Source: JAICXG01 sp036825615
GTDB lineage: Bacteria > Verrucomicrobiota > Verrucomicrobiia > Chthoniobacterales > UBA10450
Reading direction: 5' to 3'
NCBI GenBank assembly: GCA_036825615.1
Contig: DAISXY010000005.1
Span: 124,001-188,000, forward strand
DNA length: 64,000 bases
Below, one piece after another: positions 1 through 9,226 of this stretch (its first letter is position 1; the number at the start of each line of letters is the position of its first letter). The notes under the pieces are model-generated. The model was not told where the DNA came from, ran no database searches, and saw nothing but the letters and a program-made list of their open reading frames with translations. Position numbers and translations under genes: made by a program.

Positions 1-141
1 TCGGGTGAAGTAATCGGAAGGATGCGGACTCGCGGCGACGGTAATTACCAATTGAAAGCGACTGGAATTGCAAATCCGGTCAATATCACCGTAACGAGTA
101 ATCTCGGCGGGAGTGACTCCGCCGACGTCCGCACGCGCTAA
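1..141 (+). CDS. C-terminal end of a secreted/surface protein (partial)
   Basis: The first 46 codons read openly in frame 1 to a TAA at 139-141. The peptide is rich in Gly, Asn, Ser and Thr and ends in an alternating beta-strand pattern (VNITVTSNLGGSDSADVRTR). That is typical of the last strand of an Ig-like or beta-sandwich domain in exported proteins. The start lies outside the window, so neither signal peptide nor domain order can be seen. Two hairpins follow, one of which closely resembles the terminator after the secreted dockerin-type gene at 47388. Function not recognised. Confidence 0.6.
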   Translation, partial: SGEVIGRMRTRGDGNYQLKATGIANPVNITVTSNLGGSDSADVRTR

Positions 142-174
142 GCGCTGAGGGGATCTTAGGCACATCGCAACTAG

Positions 175-205
175 TTCCGGGAGTCGTCCTAACCGACTCC
201 CGGAA
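175..205 (+). terminator. Strong 12-bp hairpin after the partial secreted gene
   Basis: A perfect 12-bp stem (175-186 pairing with 194-205) encloses the 7-nt loop TCCTAAC. There is no U-run directly after it, so on its own it may be an RNA 3' protection hairpin. Stem and loop are nearly the same as the hairpin at 49258-49288 (loop TCCAAAC), which also follows a secreted-protein gene. Confidence 0.6.
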
Positions 206-229
206 AGCTGCTGAGGCAACTCACCGGCG

Positions 230-268
230 AAGGGTGTTTAGCGAAAGCTGGGCGCCCTTTTTGTTTTT
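230..268 (+). terminator. Rho-independent terminator
   Basis: A 7-bp stem (230-236 with 253-259, one G-T pair) carries an inner AGC-GAAA-GCT mini-hairpin and is followed by TTTGTTTTT. The T-run lies on the plus-strand 3' side, so it ends transcripts of the partial gene at 1-141, not of aceK, which approaches from the right. Confidence 0.6.
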
Positions 269-328
269 CACAGCATACCGCGTCGCGAAGCTTTCGGTCG
301 CTCGCCTACTTCGGAATCGCGCCCATCC

Positions 329-2071
329 TCAAGACTTCCCCAGGCGCCGTTCCTGCGTGTAGGGCAAAATCTCAGGAAGCTCGCCAGCGCGCAACCGGGT
401 CTGGATTTCGCGCCAAAACTCGGGCCGAAACAGATCGCCATGCCGCGCGAGCAACGCCTTCCGCGCCGGCTCCGGGAAAGAAAGGAAACGCAGGAATTCC
501 TCCGGAAAAATGTCGTTCTCGTGCACCGAGTACCACGGCTCGGCTGCGATCTCTTCCTCGTAACTGCGCGGCTCCGGCAACGCACGAAAGTTACAATCGA
601 TGATGAGACACAGCTCGTCGTAATCGTAAAACACAACCCGGCCCCGACGAGTGAGTCCAAAGTTTTTCGTTAATAAGTCGCCAGTGAAAATGTTTGAAGC
701 GGCGAGGTCCTTGATCGCCTGACCGTAATCGCAGGCGGCGGCGCTGGCGGAGTCTTCATCGGCTTCATGAAAAAACAAATTGAGCGGACGCACCCGGCGC
801 TCGACATAGGCGTGCCGGACGAGCACATCATCCCCCTCCAGGCGCACGGTCGCGGCCGCATCGCGCAATAATCCGTCGAGAAGCGACGGTTCGAAACGCT
901 GGCGCGCGATGCGCAGATGCTCGAACTCGTGGGCCTCCACCAGTCGTCCTGCCCGGTCGTGCTCGAACACGAGGCGATAGCGGGCCATGACATCATTGCG
1001 ATCGCTTTCTTTCGGAGCATCGAAGTGATCGCGGATTAACTTAAAGACCACATCGTAACTGGGCAGCGTAAAGACGAGCATGACCATTCCCCGCGCCCCT
1101 TCCGCGGCTACGAAATAGTCCTGTGCCGGCTCGAGATGCCGGACAAAATCGCGATAGAATTCCGTCTTCGCGTGCCGGTTAAAGCCAATCGCGTTGTAAA
1201 GGTCGGCGAGCCGTTTCCGCGGCATCAACTCCCGCAGCCAGCGGACGAGATCGAAGGGGCAGATTGCGAGGACGCGGAAGTAGGCGCGGGTGTAGGAGAA
1301 AAGAATCGCCAGGTCCGCTTCGCCGATGAGCAGGGCGTCGAGCGTGATTCCGGTCTCATCGGGATGCTGCAGGCAAAGCGCGATCGCGGTCGGCGGGCTC
1401 TCCCCCTTCCCGCACAGCCGACCAACCAGATAGGCGCCGCGCCCGCGATAAAAGATCGCGCCCGCGAGTTCGAGCATGAGCGGGTTCTGCTCCGGGCAGG
1501 CGGTGCGCAAATGCGTCACCGCCGCTTCGATACTCGACGCAAGATCCTTCCAGTGTTCAACCGCAAATCCGCCTAACGACTCACTGGTCAACGCACGTTC
1601 GAGCATTTCGGCGATCGAACCCGCGCTGAAGCGGGTCGCAATCTCCGAGTGCACCGCGCTCGGTGGCGCGTCGAAGTCGGTGTCGACAAATTCAATTGTC
1701 TGATCGACGCCTTCGGTCGCGAAAACGCGCCGGGTGAGAGAATTAAAAAAACTCTCCGCAATTTCGCGCCGGAGCGATTGCGCGATGAGGGAGGAATAAA
1801 CCGCTTTCATCGCCGTCCAGATCGGCCGCGCGCGCAAACGTTCGCCCATGAGCGCGCCGACCTCGTTTGTCAGGCCATCGAGCACCTGCGAGTAAAGGCG
1901 CAGCCGCTCGGCTGAGTCATCGAAGCTCCCGCGCCAGTCACGCTCGAGAAAGCGATCGCGCGCCCGCTCCGTGATTTCGCGGAAGCGCGCCTCGTACTCG
2001 AGAAAAGCGTCGCGGGTGGTTTCCGCGCAAATCGCAGCGAGGCGGCTATCGGTCAGCGCGGCCGGAGACAT
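329..2071 (-). CDS. aceK: Isocitrate dehydrogenase kinase/phosphatase
   Basis: 580 residues, full length for AceK. The bifunctional enzyme phosphorylates and dephosphorylates isocitrate dehydrogenase to steer carbon between the TCA cycle and the glyoxylate shunt. The N-terminal half is the helical regulatory region. The kinase-like half has the ATP-loop stretch EGARGMVMLVFTLPSY (about 324-339) with Lys344 in VVFK, then TKNFG (468-472) and the metal-binding DYDE (483-486), all AceK signatures. It is the last gene of aceB-aceA-aceK, the same order as enterobacterial aceBAK, 93 bases after aceA. A TCGTTAGGC word encodes Ser-Leu-Gly within it. AceK is best known from Proteobacteria. Confidence 0.95.
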   Translation of the reverse strand: MSPAALTDSRLAAICAETTRDAFLEYEARFREITERARDRFLERDWRGSFDDSAERLRLYSQVLDGLTNEVGALMGERLRARPIWTAMKAVYSSLIAQSLRREIAESFFNSLTRRVFATEGVDQTIEFVDTDFDAPPSAVHSEIATRFSAGSIAEMLERALTSESLGGFAVEHWKDLASSIEAAVTHLRTACPEQNPLMLELAGAIFYRGRGAYLVGRLCGKGESPPTAIALCLQHPDETGITLDALLIGEADLAILFSYTRAYFRVLAICPFDLVRWLRELMPRKRLADLYNAIGFNRHAKTEFYRDFVRHLEPAQDYFVAAEGARGMVMLVFTLPSYDVVFKLIRDHFDAPKESDRNDVMARYRLVFEHDRAGRLVEAHEFEHLRIARQRFEPSLLDGLLRDAAATVRLEGDDVLVRHAYVERRVRPLNLFFHEADEDSASAAACDYGQAIKDLAASNIFTGDLLTKNFGLTRRGRVVFYDYDELCLIIDCNFRALPEPRSYEEEIAAEPWYSVHENDIFPEEFLRFLSFPEPARKALLARHGDLFRPEFWREIQTRLRAGELPEILPYTQERRLGKS

Positions 2072-2080
2072 TGGGATAGA

Positions 2081-2170
2081 CGAATGCCGAATGCCGAATG
2101 CCCGGCGACCGAGTTTCGGATTTCGTCATTCGACATTCCTTCGTCATTAGTCATTTAACATTGGTCATTT
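2081..2170. repeat. Low-complexity inverted repeat (GAATGCC / GTCATT type)
   Basis: Three tandem copies of CGAATGC are followed, about 25 bases on, by CGTCATT, CGACATT, CGTCATTAG and GTCATTT words. These are imperfect complements (GACGAA with TTCGTC, CGAATG with CATTCG), so the aceA-aceK gap can fold as a hairpin. A similar word set recurs at 34262-34366 before fabF. Confidence 0.5.
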
Positions 2171-3412
2171 GAACTGCTCTTCCTCGGTCGAGCCGGCAAG
2201 CGCCGCGGTCGAGCATTCGCCGCCGGCAATAACTCGCGCGACCGCATCAAAGTATCCGGTGCCAACTTCGTGCTGATGTTTCGTCGCGGTATATCCGTCG
2301 CTTTCCGCGGCGAACTCGGCTTCCTGTAACTCCGCGTAAGCCGCCATCCCACGCTCGCCGTAGCCGCGCGCGAGCGTAAACATGCTGTGGTTGAGGGTGT
2401 GAAAGCCAGCCAGAGTTACAAACTGGAATTTGTAACCCATCGCGCCCAGCTCGCGCTGGAATTTCGCGATCGTCGCGCGGTCGAGCTTCGCGCCCCAGTT
2501 AAAGGAGGGCGAACAATTGTAGGCCAGGAGTTTGCCCGGAAATTTATTATGAATCGCGCCGGCGAATTGTTTTGCCTCTTCGAGATCGGGTTTCGAGGTT
2601 TCGAACCAAAGCAAGTCGGCATAAGACGCATAACTGAGCGCGCGGGCGATCGCCTGTTCGATTCCGCTACGAACGCGAAAGAATCCTTCCGCGGTCCGCT
2701 CTCCGGTGAGAAATGGGCGGTCGCGTTCATCCATGTCGCTCGTCAGAAGCGCGGCTCCGCCCGCATCGGTTCGCGCGATCAGGATCATCGGCACGTTGCA
2801 AACATCGGCGGCGAGCCGGCCCGCGATCAGATTGTTGATCGCCTGAGTCGTTGGGAGGAGAACCTTGCCGCCCATGTGACCGCACTTCTTCTCACTCGCA
2901 AGCTGATCCTCGAGATGCACCCCGGCGGCCCCGGCTTCAATCATCGCCTTGACTAACTCAAAAACGTTGAGCACGCCGCCAAAGCCAGCCTCGGCATCGG
3001 CCACGATCGGCGCAAACCAGTCGATCTCGTTCCGGCCTTCGCTGTGTGCGATCTGATCGGCCCGTTGCAAGGCCTGGTTGATTCGCCTAACGACTGAAGG
3101 AACGCTATTCGCCGGGTAAAGACTTTGGTCGGGATACATCTCGCCGGCAAGGTTGGCATCGGCCGCGACCTGCCAGCCGCTGAGGTAAATCGCCTTTAAT
3201 CCGGCCCGGACCTGTTGCACTGCCTGGTTGCCGGTGAGCGCGCCGAGCGCGGCGACGAACGGCTCCGTCTCGAGTAACTGCCACAGTTTCTCCGCTCCCC
3301 GGCCGGCGAAGGAATGCTCGGGCACGAAACTGCCCTGCAAGCGTTGCACGTCGCCTAATGAGTAAGTGCGAGTGATGCCATCCCAGCGCGCAGAATTCCA
3401 GTCGACGGTCAT
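2165..3412 (-). CDS. aceA: Isocitrate lyase
   Basis: 415 residues, the short bacterial AceA length. It cleaves isocitrate to succinate and glyoxylate, the first step of the glyoxylate shunt, needed for growth on acetate or fatty acids. The catalytic signature KKCGH is at residues 175-179, with Cys177 as the catalytic base. It is preceded by the Mg-binding stretch VHLEDQ and followed by the conserved IARTDA. Its ATG lies 15 bases after the aceB stop, so the two are co-transcribed. A TCGTTAGGC word is read in the Val-Val-Arg-Arg frame near residue 107, unlike the Ser-Leu-Gly reading in aceK. Confidence 0.97.
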   Translation of the reverse strand: MTVDWNSARWDGITRTYSLGDVQRLQGSFVPEHSFAGRGAEKLWQLLETEPFVAALGALTGNQAVQQVRAGLKAIYLSGWQVAADANLAGEMYPDQSLYPANSVPSVVRRINQALQRADQIAHSEGRNEIDWFAPIVADAEAGFGGVLNVFELVKAMIEAGAAGVHLEDQLASEKKCGHMGGKVLLPTTQAINNLIAGRLAADVCNVPMILIARTDAGGAALLTSDMDERDRPFLTGERTAEGFFRVRSGIEQAIARALSYASYADLLWFETSKPDLEEAKQFAGAIHNKFPGKLLAYNCSPSFNWGAKLDRATIAKFQRELGAMGYKFQFVTLAGFHTLNHSMFTLARGYGERGMAAYAELQEAEFAAESDGYTATKHQHEVGTGYFDAVARVIAGGECSTAALAGSTEEEQFK

Positions 3413-3427
3413 GCCCTACCCAATCGC

Positions 3428-5020
3428 TCAATCGATCCGCTCATAGCCTGGCAAGGTCAGAAATTCGGCAAAGTCGTCGTTAGTCGTGATACGATCGAAG
3501 AGTTCCCGGGCATCATCGAAACGATTGTTAGATCCAGCCCGAATCTTGCCTAACTCTTGTTCGAGCACCTCGCGAAAAAGCTCTTTTGTCACCTTGCGAC
3601 CGTCATCCAGTCGTCCATCGGGATGCCGGATCCATTGCCAGACCTGGGCGCGAGAAATCTCCGAGGTCGCTGCATCTTCCATCAGGTTGAACAACGGCAC
3701 CGCGCCGTGTCCGCGCAGCCAGGCCTCGAGATACTGCACGCCAACACTGATGTTTTGCCGCAGGCCCGCTTCGGTAATGGGCCCGCGCGGACCGAAATCG
3801 AGCAGGTCCTTCGCGGTCACGTTCACGTCTTCGCGCTTCCGATCGATTTGGTTCGGCTGCGGCATCTTCGCGTTAAAGGCGTCGGTCGCCAGTTGCACCA
3901 TCCCAGGATGAGCAACCCAGGTCCCATCATGACCATCGCCTGCCTCGCGTTCCTTGTCGGCCAGCACTTTCGCGAAGGCTTCGTCATTCGCCGAAGCGTT
4001 GCCTTTCACCGGGATCTGCGCCGCCATTCCGCCCATCGCAAAGGTGTTGCGGCGATGACAAGTCTTGATGCACAAGAGTGAATAGGAATGCATGAAATGA
4101 GTCGTCATCGTGACGAGCGCGCGGTCGGCGAGAAGGAAATCGGGTTTGTTTCGGAAGCGTTTGATGCAGGAAAAAATGTAATCCCAGCGCCCGCAGTTCA
4201 GCCCGGCGGAATGCTCGCGCAGTTCGAACAGAATTTCGTCCATCTCGAACGCGGCCGGGATGGTTTCGATGAGGACGGTGGCGCGGATCGTTCCCTGCGG
4301 AATACGCAGCGTCTCCTGCGCGAATTTAAAGACATCGTTCCAGATCCGCGCCTCGCGATGGCTCTCCAGCTTCGGGAGATAAAGATAAGGGCCGGTGCCG
4401 CGCTCGAGCAGCTCCCTCGCGTTGTGAAAGAAATAGAGTCCGAAATCGAAGAGCCCACCCGCGACCGGCTCGCCATCTACGAGCACATGCTTCTCGACCA
4501 GATGCCAGCCGCGCGGCCTAACGAGTAAAACTGCAAGCTGCTTCCCGAGCTTGTATTCTTTTCCCTCTGGACTGGTGTAACTAATCGTGCGCCGGATCGC
4601 GTCGCGCAGGTTGATCTGCCCCTCGATCATGTTTTGCCAGGTTGGCGAGTTCGCGTCCTCGAAATCGGCCATGTAGATTTTCGCGCCGGAGTTAAGCGCG
4701 TTGATCATCATCTTGCGATCGGTTGGCCCCGTGATTTCAACCCGGCGGTCGCGGAGGTCCGAAGGAATCGGTGCGCAGGTCCAATCGCTCTCCCGGACCT
4801 GCCGGGTTTCGGAAAGAAAATCGAGCGTCCCGGCGCGATCGAGTTCGGCCTGGCGTTGCTGCCGGCGCTGCAGTGCTTCGAGCCGGCGACGGTTGAAATT
4901 TCGCTGCAGGCTGGCGACAAACTCGAGCGCTCCCAAGGTTAGAATTTCACGGCAAGCGGGCGTGACTTCGGCTCGGATTTCGACGCCGCGCGGGAGTTGC
5001 GTAGGCGAGTCTTCCTTCAT
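3428..5020 (-). CDS. aceB: Malate synthase A
   Basis: 530 residues, the length of malate synthase A rather than the larger G form. It condenses glyoxylate with acetyl-CoA to malate. The family signature is visible around ATVLIETIPAAFEMDEILFE and the following HSAGLNCGRWDYIFS, with the N-terminal KIYMADFEDANSPTW block that orders the TIM barrel. It is the promoter-proximal gene of aceB-aceA-aceK. About 95 bases separate it from the convergent-side DoxX-like gene at 5116; I see no confident promoter in that gap. Confidence 0.97.
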   Translation of the reverse strand: MKEDSPTQLPRGVEIRAEVTPACREILTLGALEFVASLQRNFNRRRLEALQRRQQRQAELDRAGTLDFLSETRQVRESDWTCAPIPSDLRDRRVEITGPTDRKMMINALNSGAKIYMADFEDANSPTWQNMIEGQINLRDAIRRTISYTSPEGKEYKLGKQLAVLLVRPRGWHLVEKHVLVDGEPVAGGLFDFGLYFFHNARELLERGTGPYLYLPKLESHREARIWNDVFKFAQETLRIPQGTIRATVLIETIPAAFEMDEILFELREHSAGLNCGRWDYIFSCIKRFRNKPDFLLADRALVTMTTHFMHSYSLLCIKTCHRRNTFAMGGMAAQIPVKGNASANDEAFAKVLADKEREAGDGHDGTWVAHPGMVQLATDAFNAKMPQPNQIDRKREDVNVTAKDLLDFGPRGPITEAGLRQNISVGVQYLEAWLRGHGAVPLFNLMEDAATSEISRAQVWQWIRHPDGRLDDGRKVTKELFREVLEQELGKIRAGSNNRFDDARELFDRITTNDDFAEFLTLPGYERID

Positions 5021-5115
5021 TGTTAGGCCAGTTTCATCGGTTTTCTTGAAATCGCACCCCGCCTGTGATTCGCGTGCAGCGAAACTAACTGTCCGTTGTT
5101 CGTTAGGTTCTTTGC

Positions 5116-5484
5116 TTACTTGGGGAAGCTGAGACGGTAATTGAGACAGGCCGCAACGAGCGAGCAGACCACGAGCAGACCTGCCAGGACCGCCTTGAAC
5201 GGCGGATTTTTCATCCGAAAATGCGTGACGAACGCCAGCGCCATCAGCCCCGCCACCAATAACCCGCCGAAGATCGCGGCGCGCGGCCGATTAATTCCCA
5301 CCAGGAGCAAAATCGCGCCGACGATTTTCAGGATTGCGAAGAAATCGCGCAGCCAGTTTGGCAGCCAGCAGCGTGGCCGGTTTGCCGCTTTCAATTCCTC
5401 GGCGACACGGAAATAGAGCACACCCCAGGCGAAGAAAATTGCGGCGGCGACGAACGTCTGCAAAAGGATGGCGACCCCGTGCAC
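5116..5484 (-). CDS. Small DoxX-like integral membrane protein
   Basis: 122 residues with four hydrophobic helices (about 5-22, 48-65, 70-88 and 96-114). This matches the four-helix DoxX/DoxD-like fold, whose members are poorly understood redox- or stress-linked inner-membrane proteins. The start is a GTG at 5484; no better ATG lies upstream, so the N-terminus is uncertain. It sits upstream of aceB on the same strand and is divergent from the secreted peptidase at 5583. The family call rests on hydropathy and length. Confidence 0.6.
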   Translation of the reverse strand: MHGVAILLQTFVAAAIFFAWGVLYFRVAEELKAANRPRCWLPNWLRDFFAILKIVGAILLLVGINRPRAAIFGGLLVAGLMALAFVTHFRMKNPPFKAVLAGLLVVCSLVAACLNYRLSFPK

Positions 5485-5582
5485 CCCGGCAGGTTATGCA
5501 AGCAAGGCGCAGCTTGGGAAGAAAAATTCGCATTCGCAAGTGCTCCGTTGCGTCTCCCGCCGCGCCTATTATAAATGGCGGG

Positions 5583-6923
5583 ATGAAATCGTGCGCCTTA
5601 CTCCTGACCGTCATCTTCTGGGCCGGCTCGCTCCCTGCCGAAGAAACCCCGCAAGACATCGCAAAGAGTGAGTTGCCGTCGCTCCTCGCGATTTACAAGG
5701 ATGTGCATCAACATCCCGAACTTTCGACTCAGGAACAGCGCACCTCCGAGCTGGTCGCGAAGGAACTCAAAGCCGCCGGCTGCGAAGTAACCGATCACAT
5801 CGGCAAATACAAAGATCCGGCCGAGAAAGGCTACGGCGTCGTCGGCCTGATGAAGAACGGCGAGGGTCCGGTCGTGCTCGTGCGCACCGACATGGATGCG
5901 CTCCCGGTGCAGGAGGAAACCGGACTCCCCTATGCCAGCACGGTGACGACGAAGAACGAGAAAGGCGACGAGGTGCATGTGATGCACGCCTGCGGGCACG
6001 ACGTTCACATCGCCACCTTCATCGGCGTCGCGCGCGCTCTCGCGAAACTGAAGGACCAATGGCACGGCACGGTAGTCTTCGTCGCCCAGCCGGCGGAGGA
6101 ACTGGGCACGGGCGCGCGGGCGATGCTGAGCGACGGACTTTACCAGCGTTTCCCGAAGCCCGATTACGCCCTCGGTTTTCATGACAACGCGCAGTTGGAA
6201 ATCGGTCATATCGGCGTCACGCCGGAATACACCTACGCGAATGTCGATTCGGTTGATGTGACCGTGCACGGGCTCGGCGGCCATGGCGCCTATCCCCATC
6301 GGACGAAAGACCCGATCGTGCTCGCGGCCGAGATGATCAACCTTTGGCAAACGATCGCCAGCCGTCAGGTCAACCCGATTGATCCGGTCGTGGTTACTGT
6401 CGGTTCAATCCATGGCGGGACCAAGCACAACATCATTCCCGATGAAGTGAAAATGCAGCTCACCGTTCGCACTTACAAACCCGAGGTTCGCAAACAGGTT
6501 CTCGACTCGATTGCGCAGATCGCGAAAGGGTGCGCAATCGCCGGCGGCTGGCCGCAGGATAAGATGCCCGAGGTCAAAGTGCGCGAGAATGAATTCACGC
6601 CCTCGACCTACAACAACCCGCAGCTCACGCAGCGCCTGGTCGGGGTCTGGAAGAAGTCGTTAGGCGAACAGAATGTGGAAATTGTCGACCCGACCATGGG
6701 CGGCGAGGATTTCTCCGAATACAGCCTCCCGGATCACTCCATCCCGGCGGTCGATTTTCACGTCGGCGCGGTCGCTCCGGAAAAAATTGCCGCCTCGAAA
6801 AAACCTGGGGCGCCCCCGTTGCCGAGCCTGCACTCGAGCAAGTTCGCACCCGTGCCCGAGCCGACGATCAAGACCGGTCTCGTTGCGATGACCAGTGCGG
6901 TGCTCGATTTGATGAAGAAGTAG
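5583..6923 (+). CDS. Secreted M20-family amidohydrolase/peptidase
   Basis: 446 residues from the ATG at 5583. The open frame extends upstream to 5334, but that part is Arg-rich shadow sequence, and this ATG begins a clear signal peptide (MKSCALLLTVIFWAGSLPAEE). M20 metal-site motifs are present: RTDMDALPVQEETG, MHACGHDVHIATF and QPAEELGTGA in the catalytic domain, the lid-domain GGHGAYPH, and a C-terminal MGGEDFSEY. Members (hippurate hydrolase/amidohydrolase type) hydrolyse N-acyl amino acids or dipeptides with two zinc ions. Export suggests use of environmental peptides or conjugates. Substrate unknown. Confidence 0.9.
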   Translation: MKSCALLLTVIFWAGSLPAEETPQDIAKSELPSLLAIYKDVHQHPELSTQEQRTSELVAKELKAAGCEVTDHIGKYKDPAEKGYGVVGLMKNGEGPVVLVRTDMDALPVQEETGLPYASTVTTKNEKGDEVHVMHACGHDVHIATFIGVARALAKLKDQWHGTVVFVAQPAEELGTGARAMLSDGLYQRFPKPDYALGFHDNAQLEIGHIGVTPEYTYANVDSVDVTVHGLGGHGAYPHRTKDPIVLAAEMINLWQTIASRQVNPIDPVVVTVGSIHGGTKHNIIPDEVKMQLTVRTYKPEVRKQVLDSIAQIAKGCAIAGGWPQDKMPEVKVRENEFTPSTYNNPQLTQRLVGVWKKSLGEQNVEIVDPTMGGEDFSEYSLPDHSIPAVDFHVGAVAPEKIAASKKPGAPPLPSLHSSKFAPVPEPTIKTGLVAMTSAVLDLMKK

Positions 6924-6938
6924 AGTTGAGCGGCGCGC

Positions 6939-6956
6939 GGGCGGCCCGTCTCCATC
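6939..6956 (+). repeat. Short intergenic repeat shared with 10153-10170
   Basis: An 18-nt word beginning GGGCGGCCCGTCTCCATC recurs at 10153-10170 with one difference. Both are in the GC-rich gap just past a gene end. The rest of 6924-7029, between two convergent genes, shows no clear terminator with a U-run. Confidence 0.45.
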
Positions 6957-7029
6957 TCTGGCAAGGCGGCTGGGATCCTCAGCGCGCACCTTGCGTCGCG
7001 AGTCTTGAAAGCCGGCGCGCGATTAGAGA

Positions 7030-8148
7030 TTATCGGGCGGCACGAACCCTTGAGATATCGAATATCTCAAACGCGTTCGTCGTGCCGCCGCCTTCAACGA
7101 TATAAGCGTACTTGCCCGAAACGAAGATGTCGTCGGGTTGGCTACTGTTAGCCAGCGAGATCTGGCCTACACGCAAAGGAGTCGCCGGGTTCGAGACGTC
7201 GAAGATCTCGAACGCGTTCGTTGTTCCCGCACCCTCGACGATGTAAGCAAAGCCGTCCCTGACCCAGATCGCGTCGCCGCCGCCTGTATCAATCGTGCCC
7301 GCGTTGGCAAGATCGGCCTGGCCTGCCAGGACCGGAGCCGACGGGTTGGAGATGTCGAAAATTTGGAACGCGTTCGTCGTTCCCGCACCCTCAGCGATGT
7401 AGGCGTAGTTGCCTGAGACAAATATGCCATCGTCGGGAACTCCATAATTCAAATCGGTCGCGCTCAGAAGGACCGGCGCCGCCGGGTTCGAGACATCGAA
7501 GATATCGAAGCCCTGGCTTGCAGCTCCACCGATGGCGATGTAGGCGTAGTTTCCCTGCACGTAAATCGACGCCTGGTCAAAGGCCGTGAGATCGCTCTGA
7601 CTTACCCGCAGCGGAGCGGCCGGGTTGGAAATATTGAATATCTCAAAGCTATCGGTGTAGCTACCGCCCTCGACAATGTAGGCATACTTGCCCTGGACGA
7701 AGAGGCGGTCGCCGGCGTTATGAGCCAGGTTAGCCTGCCCGACGAGTAATGGCGTCGCCGGGTTACTGACGTCGAATACCTGGAACGCATTCACGGTCCC
7801 ACCTCCCTCGACGATAAAAGCGAAACCGTGTGTAACCCATATGTCGTCGGTCGAGACTCCGTTGCCGCCGTTGGCCAGATTGGTCTGGCTGATCAGGGCA
7901 GGAGCTGCAGGGTCTGAGATATTGAAGATCTGAAAGGCGTTTGTGGTGCCGCTCCCCTCAACGACATAAGCGTAAGTGCGGTCCGTGACGAAAATACCGT
8001 CGCCTCCGCTCTTCCCCAGCGCCAGGTTGGTCTGGCTGACACGCCGCACGAGGCTAGACCTAACACCGGTGCTGGTGGCGATCCCGCTGGAGGCGAATGG
8101 AAGTAAAAGGATGCCGAGACCAAGCAAACCAACTATCTTTGTCTTCAT
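7030..8148 (-). CDS. Secreted LVIVD-repeat beta-propeller protein
   Basis: 372 residues. The N-terminal signal peptide (MKTKIVGLLGLGILLLPFASS) is followed by seven repeats of about 46 residues. Each has the pattern YAYIVEGGGTTNAFEIFDIS, then NPAAP, then a Leu-rich strand. This is the LVIVD repeat, thought to form a seven-bladed propeller. The repeats are so alike that the DNA is a minisatellite-like array, a place where recombination can change copy number. It probably acts outside the cytoplasm, perhaps in binding; no catalytic motif is visible. An AT-rich TATTAAT at about 8172-8178 could be part of its promoter. Confidence 0.85.
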   Translation of the reverse strand: MKTKIVGLLGLGILLLPFASSGIATSTGVRSSLVRRVSQTNLALGKSGGDGIFVTDRTYAYVVEGSGTTNAFQIFNISDPAAPALISQTNLANGGNGVSTDDIWVTHGFAFIVEGGGTVNAFQVFDVSNPATPLLVGQANLAHNAGDRLFVQGKYAYIVEGGSYTDSFEIFNISNPAAPLRVSQSDLTAFDQASIYVQGNYAYIAIGGAASQGFDIFDVSNPAAPVLLSATDLNYGVPDDGIFVSGNYAYIAEGAGTTNAFQIFDISNPSAPVLAGQADLANAGTIDTGGGDAIWVRDGFAYIVEGAGTTNAFEIFDVSNPATPLRVGQISLANSSQPDDIFVSGKYAYIVEGGGTTNAFEIFDISRVRAAR

Positions 8149-8315
8149 GGAATCTGGATCCGTTTCGCACGATTAATATGCACGCATAGAACACCTGCGC
8201 ACTTAGATATTTCTGGGTTAAGACGTTCATAAGCCCGCGATTGTAAGAAAGGATAGGAAAGTCAACCTCTCTGGCGGACGCGGTTAGCTGCATCCCTTGT
8301 AAGCCCGTAGCCATG

Positions 8316-8630
8316 TCACTTCGGCTTAAGCCCATCACGAAAGGCAATCGATTCCAATTCGACCCGGACCGCGTCCTCGATCGGAATTACCGGTCGCGCC
8401 TCAAAGACAAACGCCGGCAGCATCGAGCAAAATTTGTGTACCGCTGTAGCGTCATCGCAATCCAGCATCATATATCCGCCCCAGTCTCCGACTCGGATCA
8501 CAAATAACTCGATCTTGAAATTGGCCGGCGCTTTCCATTGCGTGAAAACCTCCAGGATACGCTTTTGTGCATTCTCGTATTCAATCGGAGAACCTTGCGG
8601 CCGTTCGGACCAGGTGAGCATGTATTTCAT
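8316..8630 (-). CDS. DUF3303 family protein
   Basis: 104 residues with the family opening MKYMLTWSERPQGS and the conserved FVIRVGDWGGYMMLDCDDA. It is a small soluble ferredoxin-like alpha/beta domain of unknown role, with no signal peptide or membrane helix. It stands alone, with about 140 bases of non-coding DNA on either side. I recognise the family but know of no assigned function. Confidence 0.8.
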   Translation of the reverse strand: MKYMLTWSERPQGSPIEYENAQKRILEVFTQWKAPANFKIELFVIRVGDWGGYMMLDCDDATAVHKFCSMLPAFVFEARPVIPIEDAVRVELESIAFRDGLKPK

Positions 8631-8771
8631 AGATCTTCTAATCGGTTGAGTTTTGTTTTGTCGGAAGTAAGTGCTATGTAGGTCTAACGAGAAAAGAATT
8701 GACTAACGCTCACGAGGAGCGAGCAGGGCTCACAGTGAAGAGGTTCTACTCATTTCAAACCGGAGCGTGGA

Positions 8772-9041
8772 TCAGATGCGATTGGCCTCTATATTTTTCT
8801 TCAGGTCTTTAGGCTGCGAATTGTGGCCGAACCCTCTGTTTTTCGGCGTATGACGAGAGCTAAGATATATCAGTCGCGCAGCAGTTCCGAACAGAATCCA
8901 AATCAGAACCTGAAGCCACCCTGGACCTGATGGGTTTGTCGCCGGGCGATCGGGATAGAAAAGGAACGCAGCGATAAAGCCGCCAATCGCAACAAGAATC
9001 AGCGTGATCTGTTCGAGTCGATCGCATGCAACGCGTGCCAT
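8772..9041 (-). CDS. Small hypothetical membrane protein
   Basis: 89 residues from an ATG at 9041, with two hydrophobic segments (about 10-27 and 40-59) and a basic, polar C-terminal tail (HTPKNRGFGHN, then KDLKKN). It resembles no family I recognise. GC content and codon use look lower than those of its neighbours. It lies between DUF3303 and the XRE regulator on the same strand but with long gaps on both sides, so an operon is unlikely. Confidence 0.5.
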   Translation of the reverse strand: MARVACDRLEQITLILVAIGGFIAAFLFYPDRPATNPSGPGWLQVLIWILFGTAARLIYLSSRHTPKNRGFGHNSQPKDLKKNIEANRI

Positions 9042-9226
9042 AGACCTAACGAATAATGACGAATTTTTTAGTCTGGCTGGATATTCAGAAATGCCCGTGA
9101 CGGTTTCCCCTGGGCCGTTGTGGCAAATCTGACGTGCTCAGGCAAGGGTCTTCTTCGCTTCAACCACGGAGAATGGCTCGTGGTCCGACCGTTAGAGCGG
9201 CCTCTGCCCGGCCTGGACGCCGCTCT

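Noticed and set aside
5334..5582. N-terminal extension of the M20 amidohydrolase
   Set aside because: Arg-rich and unlike any signal or domain; the ATG at 5583 starts a good signal peptide.
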